This document shows positions 17,653-26,784 of a stretch of 64,000 bases of DNA, piece after piece. Numbering within the stretch: the first letter of the stretch is position 1; the number at the start of each line of letters is the position of its first letter. Where the stretch lies: positions 186,001 to 250,000 of the forward strand of contig NZ_JAMKOJ010000003.1 of assembly GCF_023700755.1 (NCBI RefSeq), written 5' to 3'. Source of the DNA: Allorhizobium sonneratiae. Lineage in GTDB: Bacteria > Pseudomonadota > Alphaproteobacteria > Rhizobiales > Rhizobiaceae. The notes under the pieces are model-generated. The model had not been told where the DNA came from. It searched no databases and saw nothing but the letters and a program-made list of their open reading frames with translations. The position numbers and the translations under genes were made by a program.

Positions 17653-18760
17653 TCCCGATCCGGCTGGCGATAAAGCGGGAAATGCTTGGCCCAAGCGCCA
17701 GAATGATGACGAAGCGCACGGTTTGCAGCGTCATGACGAAGGGAATATCGACATGGGTGGTGGCGGCAATGATCGCCACCGAGTCAAGCCCGCCCGGGCT
17801 GGTGGCGAGATAGGCCGTCAGCGGATCGACATCCGCCAGCCACCACAGCATCACGGCCAGACAGCCGCCGAAGCTGATCAGCGTCACAATCGACAACATG
17901 ACTTTCGGCGCCGCTTTCATCGCATGGCGCAGCAGGCGGCGGGTAAAGGCCAGTCCTATGCGCCAGCCGATCATGGTATAGGTGATGGCCAGCAGCCAGA
18001 GCGGCAATTCGATCTCAATATAACCGGCTGAATGCAGAAGCGCCATGATCACCATTGGCCCGAGCATGGTGCCTGCCGGAATTTTCAGCCGCATGAAGAG
18101 ATAAGAGGAGGCTGCCGACAACAGCAACGTCAGAGCCAAGGCTTGCCAATTCACCGGCGGAAACAGCACAAGCGGTTCCGCACTGCCATGTCCGGCATTG
18201 AAAACGAAGCCGGCAATCAAGGCAGCGGTCGTGACGACGCTGACGACACGCATATACTGCATAAAGGCCACAAGCCTTGCATCCGCGCCATGGGCCTCAG
18301 CCATCAGCACCATGGCGGAAGCGCCGCCGGCAGAGGTGCCCCAGACCGCGGTGGTGCCTTCGAGAACCTGCTTTTTCGCCATGATATAGCCTATCAGCGC
18401 ACTCACGGCGACAATGGACAGAACCGTGCAGAGAAACAGCAGCCAGTCGTCGAGAAAACGCCGGAGAATTTGCCCGTTGAGCGATTCGGCAATCATGCTG
18501 CCGAGAACCGACTGGGCGGCGGAATAGGGCAGCCGAGGCAGAGAAATCCGCGCCCCGTTGGTGGCGAAAAAGATGGCCGAAATCATCGGCCCCAGCAAAA
18601 GTGCGGCCGGGAGACGAAAATATTCCAGAACGCCTGCGAGCAGCAGCGAGATGACAACCAGAAAAAGCCACTTCGCCGGGGTTGGGAAATCCGTTAGTAA
18701 CCCCTTCGGCGCGGTGGTGTCTGTCGTGGCGGTCTGGTTCTGCGTCTGTTTATCAGGCAT
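17648..18760 (-). CDS. AbrB family (PF05145-type) membrane protein
   Basis: Integral inner-membrane protein of about 370 aa with roughly ten hydrophobic segments arranged as a duplicated unit. Family features include LRLPAALLLGPM-type motifs in each half (FRLPAALLLGPMIS; IPAGTMLGPM), GTSAGGASAMVLMAEAHGAD and FMQYMRVVSVV. Members are often misnamed AbrB transcription regulator or ammonia monooxygenase; they look like transporters of unknown substrate. It is convergent with era, 4 bp apart. The N-terminal 20 residues are Thr/Gln-rich and cytoplasmic. Confidence 0.88.
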   Translation of the reverse strand: MPDKQTQNQTATTDTTAPKGLLTDFPTPAKWLFLVVISLLLAGVLEYFRLPAALLLGPMISAIFFATNGARISLPRLPYSAAQSVLGSMIAESLNGQILRRFLDDWLLFLCTVLSIVAVSALIGYIMAKKQVLEGTTAVWGTSAGGASAMVLMAEAHGADARLVAFMQYMRVVSVVTTAALIAGFVFNAGHGSAEPLVLFPPVNWQALALTLLLSAASSYLFMRLKIPAGTMLGPMVIMALLHSAGYIEIELPLWLLAITYTMIGWRIGLAFTRRLLRHAMKAAPKVMLSIVTLISFGGCLAVMLWWLADVDPLTAYLATSPGGLDSVAIIAATTHVDIPFVMTLQTVRFVIILALGPSISRFIASRIGK

Positions 18761-19041
18761 TCGTAAAACTCAAGCTGTCGTTGACGGCAATCCGGCCAAG
18801 GTGGGGAAACGTGAAGCGAATGGAAAAATCATGGTCTGATCGGCGCTGGAGCAGGCCATCGTCGGCAAGGACCAGCTCGTTGCCGTGTCATAAGCCTGTC
18901 TTGCGGTGGATACCACCCTGAAATGGGTTGCGATGCCTGAAAACGATGGATTTAGAGCATCGTGGCGACGCTTTTCGGGCCTATTTCTGGAAAGCCATGA
19001 TGACGGCTGCATTCTCTCATGAACCATGATACATCCCCGCT

Positions 19042-19809
19042 ATGGAATGGACGGATCGCGCCATCGTGCTGGGGCTGAAGCGGCACGGAGAAAACAGCGT
19101 CATCGCCGAGGTGATGACGCTTGCGCGTGGCCGCCATCTCGGCCTTGTCCGTTCGGGCCGTTCGCGCGCCATGCAGCCGGTGCTGCAACCGGGTAATGTG
19201 GTGGATGTGACATGGCGGGCGCGTCTTGAAGAGCACCTGGGTGATTTCCGCATCGAACCGCTGTCGATGCGCGCCGCGCGGTTGATGGAAACGGCCATGA
19301 CCGTCTATGGAGTCCAGGCACTTGGAGCGCTGCTGCGCCTTCTGCCCGAACGTGAACCGCATCCGCATCTCTATGAAGCGCTTGATATTATTCTGGATCA
19401 CTTTGATGAACCGAGAGCGGCAGGTGAATTGTTCATCCGCTTTGAGCTTGCGGTCCTGAACGATCTCGGTTTCGGACTGGATCTTCAGCAATGCGCCGCA
19501 ACCGGCAGCACCGCAGACCTCACTTATGTTTCACCCAAAACCGGTCGGGCCGTCAGCCATAAAGCCGGTGAACCCTATGCCGAGCGGCTATTGGCCTTGC
19601 CGGATTTCCTGCGACCTGATCGGCCCGTATCCGCAACTGCGACGACGCTTGATGAAGCGTTTCGCCTGACCGGTTATTTTCTGGATCGTCATGTCTACGA
19701 GCCGCGGGGCATGGGTGCGGCCGCGGCCCGCAACGGTTTTGTTCATGCTGCGCTAAAGGCGTTGCGCGCACTGGAAGGCGATCCGTCTCTACGGCCTGCA
19801 ATCGAATAG
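19042..19809 (+). CDS. recO: DNA repair protein RecO
   Basis: RecFOR-pathway mediator that loads RecA on SSB-coated DNA and anneals strands. The 255-aa protein begins with the N-terminal OB fold ([19 protein letters not shown] ... [20 protein letters not shown]), followed by a helical domain. The expected place after era is kept, but here the AbrB-type gene is between them on the opposite strand. The SD is weak. No zinc-binding cysteine cluster is evident. Confidence 0.93.
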   Translation: MEWTDRAIVLGLKRHGENSVIAEVMTLARGRHLGLVRSGRSRAMQPVLQPGNVVDVTWRARLEEHLGDFRIEPLSMRAARLMETAMTVYGVQALGALLRLLPEREPHPHLYEALDIILDHFDEPRAAGELFIRFELAVLNDLGFGLDLQQCAATGSTADLTYVSPKTGRAVSHKAGEPYAERLLALPDFLRPDRPVSATATTLDEAFRLTGYFLDRHVYEPRGMGAAAARNGFVHAALKALRALEGDPSLRPAIE

Positions 19810-19991
19810 ATTTCATTGCTGTGGCTTTTCATATGCAGCCGGATTGCCCGCTGCAATTCCGCGACATTGCCATAGATGCCACCATCCAGTTCGATAACCG
19901 GAAATTTTACTGCGATAAACCTGACGCCATTGCCTTCCGGAACGGTGATGCCAACCGGCACACCCTCAAATTCCACCACTTGCTTTGTCAT
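19743..19991 (-). CDS. small hypothetical protein
   Basis: An 82-aa frame, [20 protein letters not shown]..., rich in beta-type sequence in its first 55 residues, with a less ordered tail. ATG at 19991 has GGGAAAG about 8 nt upstream. The tail overlaps the 3' end of recO on the opposite strand by 67 bp, so the C-terminal part may be fortuitous. I do not recognise a family. The well-formed N-terminal half and the ribosome site are the only support. Confidence 0.4.
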   Translation of the reverse strand: MTKQVVEFEGVPVGITVPEGNGVRFIAVKFPVIELDGGIYGNVAELQRAIRLHMKSHSNEIYSIAGRRDGSPSSARNAFSAA

Positions 19992-20537
19992 GACTATAAC
20001 TTTCCCGTCCGCTTCAAAAAGAGCAGGCCGTCTGATGTTCGTTTGTGAAGTTAAAGGTTTTAAAACCGTGTCACATTCGACAGCGGCCGGAGAAAAGAAG
20101 TCGCGCTTCTCCTGTTCCGGGCGGGCATAGGGACCAGGAGTGTGCCGCAACTTGCGCAATATTCCGCATTCGCTTGACCTCCTTGTACTGGATCGTTCGG
20201 GACGATCCGAACACATGATTGAATTCTGTCGGTTATCCCGACGCTTGCAAAGGTAGGATCACCATCGCTTTGCGTCAATGGTAAGGCGCGCAGAAATAAA
20301 ATAAATTTTTGCGAGCCAGACATAATCAAATGATGACAGAAAAATGAATCCGTATGACGGGTTTTTGTAAAAAACCTTTCGCAGCGCAATGATCTGCGCC
20401 CATCCGGCACAAATGCCTGTCAGGGCTCCCTCAAATTGAAGGGTATTTTAATTATGCGTTGCGGTGATACAGTTTCGGCGGGTGTGTCTCATTGTGAATG
20501 TGCCAGCTAGAAACGGCCAACAAGCTGATTGGTTCCG
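19992..20537. other. 546-bp region with no confident gene
   Basis: Carries an inverted repeat ggatcgt/acgatcc (20190-20208) and, on the minus strand, a perfect AAGGAGGT Shine-Dalgarno (20174-20181) 4 nt before an ATG at 20169 that opens a frame of about 32 codons. The AT-rich stretch 20300-20370 may hold minus-strand promoters. Confidence 0.4.
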
Positions 20538-21329
20538 TTAGAATGACAGATAAAAATTGCTCTCCGGTTTGGCGCCCGTTGTTTCTTCCAGAAACATCGC
20601 ATGGAAGAGTTGCAGCCTTTCATGCCGTTGCCGCGCCATGGCCTTTCCGGTTGCCGTCTGGAAACCGTCTGCCAGTTTGAACAGTTTGGTGGCAAAGTGA
20701 TCAAGCGCGTAGCGCCTGTCATCCAGGGGCCGCCGTTCAGCGCAAGGATCGAGATGATCGTAGAGCTGGCCTCCAAGCCGCCCGGCAATAGCGAAGGTCC
20801 TTGCCAAGCCGATAAAACCAAGCGCATCAAGCCGGTCGGCATCCTGAAGAATTTTCGCCTCCAGGGATTGCGGCGGCTGATTGGCCGAGAAACTGTGGCT
20901 GACGATGGCATGGGCAACAGCTTCGATTCTGATATCTGGCCAATGCGCTTCGTTCAGCAGGCGACTGGCCTTGTCGGCTGCCAAGCGTGAGGCTTGGGCG
21001 CGATGCGGCGCATTTTTTTCCACATGCACGCAATCATGCAGCAGGACTGCAGCCGCAAGGATCTCTCCATCGCCGCCTTCCTGTGCATGTATGCGCATGG
21101 CGTTGTTGAAGACCCGCACGAGATGTGAGTCATCATGGGCGCCATCCTGTTGTTCAAGCGCATAAGGCAGCAGCCAATTCGCCAATCTTTCAAATGGAGC
21201 AAAAAGATCGGCCAGATTTTGCCTGGGACCTATCCCTGGATCATGGCCGTTGCTAGTTTCGATCTGAGGCTGGGAAATGGCCGTTTCGGATCCATCAGGT
21301 TTCGCAGATATCCCATTGGGCTGGGGCAT
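20538..21329 (-). CDS. HD-domain phosphohydrolase
   Basis: Predicted metal-dependent phosphohydrolase of 263 aa, related in pattern to the YedJ-type HD family. His69 (DSHLVRV), His98-Asp99 (LLHDCVHV) and the DADRLDALG motif near residue 170 form the metal site. The N-terminal 40 residues are disordered. I use ATG 21329, which has AAAAGGA 8 nt upstream; an upstream start at 21386 lacks one. The substrate (nucleotide or cyclic nucleotide) is unknown. Not in an operon. Confidence 0.85.
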   Translation of the reverse strand: MPQPNGISAKPDGSETAISQPQIETSNGHDPGIGPRQNLADLFAPFERLANWLLPYALEQQDGAHDDSHLVRVFNNAMRIHAQEGGDGEILAAAVLLHDCVHVEKNAPHRAQASRLAADKASRLLNEAHWPDIRIEAVAHAIVSHSFSANQPPQSLEAKILQDADRLDALGFIGLARTFAIAGRLGGQLYDHLDPCAERRPLDDRRYALDHFATKLFKLADGFQTATGKAMARQRHERLQLFHAMFLEETTGAKPESNFYLSF

Positions 21330-21803
21330 GGTTTGTGTTCCTTTTGGATATGGCTGAAGGATTGCCTCGGGCTTTGTGACATTCAAAACATGACACCGCG
21401 ACTATCCGGCTCTCGAGCGGAGCCGCAAGGGTTTCGTGCTGCTACGGCAAAAAGGATTGGCCCGTGATCAGCACCGATTCCGGCCACCCTGTCAAATCGC
21501 CGGTCTTCACGGGAAAGTGATACCCCTCAAGAGCTCTCGTCGCCATGAGATGAAACCCGAGAGAACGGGGATCGCAAAAAAATCACTTTAATTATGAATT
21601 CATTAAAATTAAATTCTCAAAAACTATCGGAAACTACGTGTTTGCGGATGGATAATGGTCTTTGCTGTCGTCCTTATAAATTATTATCCATAACAATTCC
21701 GTTTTGACTTGCCGCCCCAAATCACGATAGCGCTGGCACCGGCGGTTTCCTGTCTCGCGTATTGTTCGCCATAACGATAAAAGTAACCTAGACAGGGGTT
21801 TTC
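21330..21803. other. divergent intergenic region, partly very AT-rich
   Basis: The segment 21580-21700 is clearly AT-rich compared with the rest of the window. It probably contains promoters for the HD gene (leftward) and the EF-hand gene (rightward); TTGACT at 21704 is a possible -35 box without a convincing -10. No gene seen. Confidence 0.4.
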
Positions 21804-22598
21804 ATGACAAGCGTTTCTTCTTCAACGGCTTCGTCGATCTTGTCCAATTATACGACAGGTTCGACCAATCCTCTGGATACAAATGGCGACGGTGTCGTCT
21901 CTGCTGATGAATTGGCTGCCGCCTCCAGCACCCGCACTCAGGATCCTACGGTCAGCACCGATAGCGCTGCCTCCGGCGTTTCCTCCACGCTGACGAGCGA
22001 ACTGATGGCGCTGGCCCTGGAAAGGGCGTCCGCTGCGGATTCGTCCAGCTCGACATCTTCGACAGACAGCACGTCAACGGACAGCGCGTCGACAAAAACG
22101 ACTAACGGCACTGGCCCTCAATCTCTTGAAGACCGGTTCAAGTCCATGGATACCGACGGTGACGGCAAGGTGTCTGAATCTGAATTCCTGGCGGCCAAGC
22201 CGGATAATGTTTCAACCGAGGATGCGACAAAGCTGTTCGAATCGCTCGATACCTCTGGTTCCGGTTCTATCACCGAGGATCAGATGTCTGCCCAGGATAA
22301 GGGTCCTTCGATGATGGGCGGCATGAGGCATATGGGTCACATGGGCCATATGAGCGGCATGGGTGCCATGAGCGGCATGGGCAACATGAACAGCATGGGC
22401 GACATGAGCAGCCTGAGCAGCATTTTGAATGCTGACGACAGCAGCAGTTCCGACGATTCCTATATGGACGACATTTACAATCAGATGAGCTCTGTGATTC
22501 AGGCCTATAAATCCGCAGGAACCGATAGTAATTCCACGGCAGCTGTCACGACGTCTACTGATGGCTCGTCCACCGACAGCTCTTCGGCTGCCGCTTGA
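21804..22598 (+). CDS. EF-hand protein with Ser/Thr-rich and Met/Gly/His-rich segments
   Basis: 264 aa, of low complexity but with clear domains. Two canonical EF-hand loops, DTNGDGVVSADE (25-36) and DTDGDGKVSESE (116-127), have Asp/Asn at positions 1, 3, 5 and Glu at 12. A third loop, DTSGSGSITEDQ (149-160), has lost key ligands. A Met/Gly/His-rich stretch follows (about 165-205; repeats such as HMGHMSGMG). The N-terminus and tail are Ser/Thr-rich. No signal peptide is visible, so the location is unclear. Likely a calcium-binding, perhaps also soft-metal-binding, protein. AGGGG lies upstream of the ATG. Confidence 0.8.
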   Translation: MTSVSSSTASSILSNYTTGSTNPLDTNGDGVVSADELAAASSTRTQDPTVSTDSAASGVSSTLTSELMALALERASAADSSSSTSSTDSTSTDSASTKTTNGTGPQSLEDRFKSMDTDGDGKVSESEFLAAKPDNVSTEDATKLFESLDTSGSGSITEDQMSAQDKGPSMMGGMRHMGHMGHMSGMGAMSGMGNMNSMGDMSSLSSILNADDSSSSDDSYMDDIYNQMSSVIQAYKSAGTDSNSTAAVTTSTDGSSTDSSSAAA

Positions 22599-22737
22599 TA
22601 GAAACGCAGTGCCAACGCATTATGCGGATGGCCCGGTTTTAGCCACTGACGTCAGCGCGTACCGCGACAGGCGCAGTGATCAAGAATGGCGGGGGCATGA
22701 TGCCCGTGCCTTTCATTTGCTTTCCGTCACGTCTGCG

Positions 22738-23676
22738 TCATTCTGCCTTTTGGCTTTCTGATGCCATTTTCACTCCCCCCACTTTATCCTGTTTGTTGCC
22801 GGATTTTGCCGCTGCGTCACTGCCGTCATTGGCCGCGACAGGCAGCTTTGTGTGCAAAGTGAGCTGCGGATAGGCGATATTGATACCCTTCCGGTCGAAG
22901 TCCAGCTTGATCTTACGGATAAAATCCCAATTGACCGCCCAGTAATCCGAGGCCGCCGTCCAGTAGCGCAGAGTGATGTTGACGGAGCTGTCGGCAAGTG
23001 CGGTGACGAAGACATCGACGGACGGGTTGGCCAGAACCCGCGGATCCTTGGCGATCTCGCGCAATGCCTCGAAAGCCTGGTCGATATCGTCTTCATAGCT
23101 GATCCCGACCGTCAAATCGTTGCGCCGGGTCTTTTCACGACTGTAATTGGTGATCGGCACATTCCATAGCGTGGAATTGGGTGCCAGCCGATAAACCCCG
23201 TCGGGCGTTCTGAGCTGGGTGGCGAACAGGCCGATTTCCACGATCGTTCCATTGATCGAGCCGGTATCGATATATTCTCCCACCCGGAATGGCCGCAACA
23301 CCAGCAACATGATGCCGGCGGCAATATTTTGCAGCGTTCCCTGAAGCGCCAGCCCGATGGCAAGACCGGCCGCACCCAGCGTCGCGATGATCGAGGCCGT
23401 CTGCACGCCGAATTGCCCAAGTGCCGTCACCACAACCAGAATCAGGACGCTGTAATGCAGGACATTGGAGAGAAAGCGCGCCAGTGTTTCATCAAAACCC
23501 CGGATATGCAGCATGGCCGTGTAGCTGACGCGTTTCAGGAAATTGGCGATGCTCCAGCCAACGATCAGTAGAATGATCGCGCCGAGAATGGAAAAGGCAT
23601 ATTGCACGGCCAGTGCGCTCAGTTGCTGCAAGGCGGCCTGTGAAGCGGTGATGAGTTGCGTCGCCTGAAGGTCCAT
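22738..23676 (-). CDS. mscS: small-conductance mechanosensitive channel
   Basis: Inner-membrane channel that opens under membrane tension to release solutes on osmotic downshift. The 312-aa protein has three N-terminal membrane segments. The pore-lining third helix shows the Gly/Ala pattern ATLGAAGLAIGLALQGTLQN, followed by the MscS beta domain (RPFRVGEYI ... GLFATQLRTPDG ... PNSTLWNVPITNYS). ATG 23676 has AAAGGA 9 nt upstream; an upstream frame start at 23730 lies before the SD and is rejected. It may be the last gene of the ygfZ-HD-PTP operon. Confidence 0.93.
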   Translation of the reverse strand: MDLQATQLITASQAALQQLSALAVQYAFSILGAIILLIVGWSIANFLKRVSYTAMLHIRGFDETLARFLSNVLHYSVLILVVVTALGQFGVQTASIIATLGAAGLAIGLALQGTLQNIAAGIMLLVLRPFRVGEYIDTGSINGTIVEIGLFATQLRTPDGVYRLAPNSTLWNVPITNYSREKTRRNDLTVGISYEDDIDQAFEALREIAKDPRVLANPSVDVFVTALADSSVNITLRYWTAASDYWAVNWDFIRKIKLDFDRKGINIAYPQLTLHTKLPVAANDGSDAAAKSGNKQDKVGGVKMASESQKAE

Positions 23677-23726
23677 ATGGTCTTTTCCTTTCTGTTTTTT
23701 CCCAAATGGGGCAGAAAACCGGAGGA

Positions 23727-24260
23727 TCAACCCTGAACAGCAAGGGAGACCGGCAAAACGAACGGCGCATTGCCATCGGCATCGGCGCCGCGGCCCAGTC
23801 GGGCGACGGCCTTGATCAGTCTGCCCTGTCGTTCCAGCAGGTGATCGGCAATCTCAATCAGCATCCGGTTCGGCGTGGCGAAAGGGGAGGCTTGCCGAAG
23901 CCTGTCGGCCAATGCATCATCCTCCTGGTCGGGGTGAAGCGCGAGGCAGGCGATCAAGGCTGCGGCAGGAGAGCGTGAAACGCCCATCCAGCAATGGATC
24001 AACAGTGGCGCGCTTTGATCCCAGCCCCGGACGAAATCGATCAATGCCGTCACATGAGCCTCCTGCGGCGCGATCAGATCGCCCGTGCCGCGGAAGCTGA
24101 TATCGTTCATGGTGAGGGTGAGATGCCGATCCGAAGAGATCACGGCCGGTCGATGAAAATCCTGCCGCTCGGCCATGAGGCTCACCATTTCCCGCGCCTT
24201 GTGCCGCACCGCCATTTCGGCAATGCGCGCCAACGGACTGACGACGATCACGCCGCTCAT
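23727..24260 (-). CDS. protein-tyrosine-phosphatase-like protein
   Basis: A 177-aa protein with the phosphatase P-loop HCWMGVSRS, that is HC-x5-R with Cys90 and Arg96, and upstream Asp residues that could supply the general acid. It belongs to the compact dual-specificity/tyrosine phosphatase group common in alphaproteobacteria. The ATG overlaps the stop of the HD gene as ATGA, which suggests coupled translation. The substrate is unknown. Confidence 0.85.
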   Translation of the reverse strand: MSGVIVVSPLARIAEMAVRHKAREMVSLMAERQDFHRPAVISSDRHLTLTMNDISFRGTGDLIAPQEAHVTALIDFVRGWDQSAPLLIHCWMGVSRSPAAALIACLALHPDQEDDALADRLRQASPFATPNRMLIEIADHLLERQGRLIKAVARLGRGADADGNAPFVLPVSLAVQG

Positions 24261-24949
24261 TCCGGTTTTGGCCCCGGTTTTGGCTCCGCTTTGCGGCTTG
24301 TGGTGGCCGATTCTGCCTTTTCTGCCAACTGGCGCGCGGTTTCAATCGCCTGAAACCGGGCGGAAAAGCGTGCCTGGGCTTCGATCGCCGGCAACGGCTC
24401 AAGCTGCAGCATGGCGGCGCTCATGCCGCGTGGCTGGCCAAAAATCTTCAGCGCCTCAGCCCTTGTAAATCCGGCCAGTTCGGTGGCTTCGAAAAAGGCG
24501 GCGATGGAATCGGCTTTCTTGATCTGTGCCTTGAGTGCAGCTGACGGATGGGCGGGCAGGCCGAAGCGCAGGTGAATGGCGGCTTCGAGCCGCGCCTCGA
24601 CGGCCTTGTAACCGCCACCGACCACGGCCTTGAACGGCGAAATCATGTCTCCGATCACATATTCCGGCGCGTCATGCAGCAGGGTCATCTGCCATTCCGA
24701 CGGGCTGGATGTCAGGCAGATGTGGCGGAAGATCGTCTCGACCACCAGACAATGCTGCGCCACCGAAAACGCATGGTCACCCACGGTCTGGCCGTTCCAG
24801 CGGGCAACACGCGCCAGACCATGGGCGATGTCGGAGATTTCCACATCGAGCGGTGAGGGGTCGAGCAGATCGAGACGCCGTCCCGATAACATGCGCTGCC
24901 AGGCGCGAGTGCCGGAGGCGGAGGAAGAGAAAGGGTCAGTCGTCATCAT
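24257..24949 (-). CDS. HD-domain hydrolase (YfbR-like)
   Basis: About 230 aa with the HD arrangement VGDHAFSVAQH (first His), LLHDAPEYVIGD (His-Asp) and a late Asp in KKADSIA. The sequence resembles YfbR-type 5'-deoxynucleotidases. The C-terminal 20 residues are Lys/Pro-rich. The start is uncertain: ATGs at 24946 and 24949 overlap the ygfZ end by 11-14 bp, while ATG 24976 has no SD. It is part of a minus-strand operon ygfZ-HD-PTP. Confidence 0.82.
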   Translation of the reverse strand: MMTTDPFSSSASGTRAWQRMLSGRRLDLLDPSPLDVEISDIAHGLARVARWNGQTVGDHAFSVAQHCLVVETIFRHICLTSSPSEWQMTLLHDAPEYVIGDMISPFKAVVGGGYKAVEARLEAAIHLRFGLPAHPSAALKAQIKKADSIAAFFEATELAGFTRAEALKIFGQPRGMSAAMLQLEPLPAIEAQARFSARFQAIETARQLAEKAESATTSRKAEPKPGPKPE

Positions 24950-25817
24950 GTCTTTCAGCATTCGACGGGATGGCATCGTCAGACGGCATGGGAAAATTGA
25001 GTTTCGCCCAGTCCGGCAGGGTCAGCGTCACGGCCACATCCGCCGCCATGATCGGTTCGTCTTTTGCCATGGCCTCGCCGGCACGGTCGATGCGGACAAT
25101 GGCCAGTCCGGCTTTCCCGCACACGCTGCCGAGCGTGCCGAGCGGGCGTCCGCCATGGGTCAGCGGGGTGCCGGTGACGGGCAGATCCGAAGGGCTGGAA
25201 ACGATCGCCACCCGTCGACGCGCTGTCTTGCGGTGGTGCATGCGTGAGACGACTTCCTGGCCGACATAGCAGCCCTTGGTAAAGCTGACGCCGCCATTGG
25301 CATCGAGCAGCACATCATGAGGAAACGCCTCGCCGGAAGGATAATCGGCACCAGCCTCTGCAATGCCGCATTCAATACGCAGTGCATGATAAAGCGCTTC
25401 CGGCGCCCCGCCATCTTCGTCTGTATGATGGCCCGCCAGGCGGTAGACCCTGCGTCCGGCGGCGGCAAAGCGCAGATCCTCCATCGCGCCATCCGGGCGC
25501 GGTTCGTCAAAGATAACGGTCACGCCATGCGAGGCAGACGGGGCAATGGTCACCTTGGCACGCAGCTTGTAAAGCGTCAGACGTTTGACAAGCGCCTCCT
25601 GATCTTCCGCCCGCAGCTCCAATGTATAGCCCTCTGCAGTCCGGCTGACCAGACAGGCAAAAGCAATCTTGCCCTGCGGCGACAACAGAGCGGTCGGCGC
25701 GGCCACGCCATCGGCCATCCTATCGATATCGCTGGTAAAGAGGTTGTTGAGAAAATGCCCGGCCTCAGCGCCTGTCACGGTCAGAACAGCGCGATCGGCC
25801 AGATAAATCTTGGTCAT
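24936..25817 (-). CDS. ygfZ: folate-binding protein YgfZ
   Basis: GcvT-like protein that supports maturation or repair of some iron-sulfur enzymes in a folate-dependent way. The 293-aa protein has the family signature KGCYVGQEV with Cys183, and the aminomethyltransferase-like fold (LNNLFTSDID ... LRIECGI). ATG 25817 has CCGGAG upstream. The frame is open to 26165, but that part reads through the 56-bp repeats and is rejected as coding. First gene of the operon with the HD and PTP genes. Confidence 0.92.
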   Translation of the reverse strand: MTKIYLADRAVLTVTGAEAGHFLNNLFTSDIDRMADGVAAPTALLSPQGKIAFACLVSRTAEGYTLELRAEDQEALVKRLTLYKLRAKVTIAPSASHGVTVIFDEPRPDGAMEDLRFAAAGRRVYRLAGHHTDEDGGAPEALYHALRIECGIAEAGADYPSGEAFPHDVLLDANGGVSFTKGCYVGQEVVSRMHHRKTARRRVAIVSSPSDLPVTGTPLTHGGRPLGTLGSVCGKAGLAIVRIDRAGEAMAKDEPIMAADVAVTLTLPDWAKLNFPMPSDDAIPSNAERHDDD

Positions 25818-25854
25818 GCAACGACTCCGGACATGGCTTGTTGGGAGGATACAG

Positions 25855-26053
25855 CATGTCGCGCAAAAGTGTGAAGCGGTTTTGCGACAACGACATGCTT
25901 TGCAAAAAGCCATGTCGCGCAAAAGTGTGAAGCGGTTTTGCGACAACGACATGCTTTGCAAAAAGCCATGTCGCGTAAAAGTGTGAAGCGGTTTTGCGAT
26001 AACGACTTGCTCTATAAACAAGCCGTGGCGCGCAAAACCGCTTCGCAAATGAC
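25855..26053. repeat. three tandem 56-bp palindromic repeats plus an inverted partial copy
   Basis: Copies begin at 25855, 25911 and 25967, each starting catgtcgcgcaaaag or a one-base variant and ending near cgacatgc, so each folds back on itself. The third copy is diverged. A partial copy in inverted orientation (gcgcgcaaaaccgcttcgca) follows at about 26028-26050. The array lies between ygfZ and the minus-strand gene upstream of it. A member of the same family is likely at 60007-60112. Confidence 0.9.
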
Positions 26054-26067
26054 GTGATAGGTGACGA

Positions 26068-26766
26068 TCAATCGCCAGCGGCGAGGAATTTCCAGCTTCC
26101 GTCTGGGGCAATGCCAATACGGAAGAAGTTGTAATTGCCGATATCGAGCATGTTTTCATAATCACCGGCAGTGACGAGGCGCAGCAGATCGACCTTTTCC
26201 GGTGCCGTCAGCGTATTGATCGGCTTTTCGGCGAAATAGGGCCAGACATAGGTTTCGTCGGGCGTTCCGGCATTGATGCGAGCATAGCCGGTGGAGAGAA
26301 CATCAAGCATGATCGCCATGACTTCAAGGCCGTCCGGATCGCCAGAGACGCTCTTGATCGTGGCAATCGGATCGCTGTTGTCGCCGCCAAGCGAAAGGGT
26401 CGTCGGGGTCTTGCCGCCGGTCAGAAGCGGGCGCAGCCGTTCGGGATCGCCGGAGGCGGCAGCCTCGACGATTTTCTCGCGCATGGCCCGCACAGGCTCC
26501 GGCGCCTTGCTGATGTCGTAGGAAATTTCAACGGAAGATGGCGCTGGTGCCGGTGCCGATGATGGAGCGGTTGCCGTCTTTGCCGGGGCTGCCGGCGCCG
26601 GTGACGGGTCTGCCGGGGTAGACTGGGCCATTTCGGTTGTCCCCTGCACGCTGGAGAGCGCATAGGAGGGCACGGCTGCGCTCAAAAGTGCAAGGCCGGC
26701 GGACAAGCCTAATGTGAGGAGAGGACGCATGGGAGCGAATCGTCCTCTGTTGCAGGCCATGGGCAT
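26068..26766 (-). CDS. exported hypothetical protein
   Basis: A 232-aa protein with an N-terminal signal peptide (MRPLLTLGLSAGLALLSAAV, cleavage near SYA-LSS), a Pro/Ala/Ser-rich linker (about 48-80) and a compact C-terminal domain. That domain contains VRAMREKIVEAAASGDPERL and ETYVWPYFAEKPI near the end, and resembles periplasmic proteins conserved in Hyphomicrobiales with no known function. ATG 26766 has AAGAGG 7 nt upstream and is preferred over ATG 26730. It follows a small protein gene by 18 bp, so the two may be co-transcribed. Confidence 0.75.
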   Translation of the reverse strand: MPMACNRGRFAPMRPLLTLGLSAGLALLSAAVPSYALSSVQGTTEMAQSTPADPSPAPAAPAKTATAPSSAPAPAPSSVEISYDISKAPEPVRAMREKIVEAAASGDPERLRPLLTGGKTPTTLSLGGDNSDPIATIKSVSGDPDGLEVMAIMLDVLSTGYARINAGTPDETYVWPYFAEKPINTLTAPEKVDLLRLVTAGDYENMLDIGNYNFFRIGIAPDGSWKFLAAGD

Positions 26767-26784
26767 GGAAAAACCTCTTGAAGG

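Noticed and set aside
25818..26165. N-terminal extension of ygfZ
   Set aside because: It is translated 56-bp repeat with recurring TASHFCAT-type peptide; the normal YgfZ start is at 25817 with a good SD.
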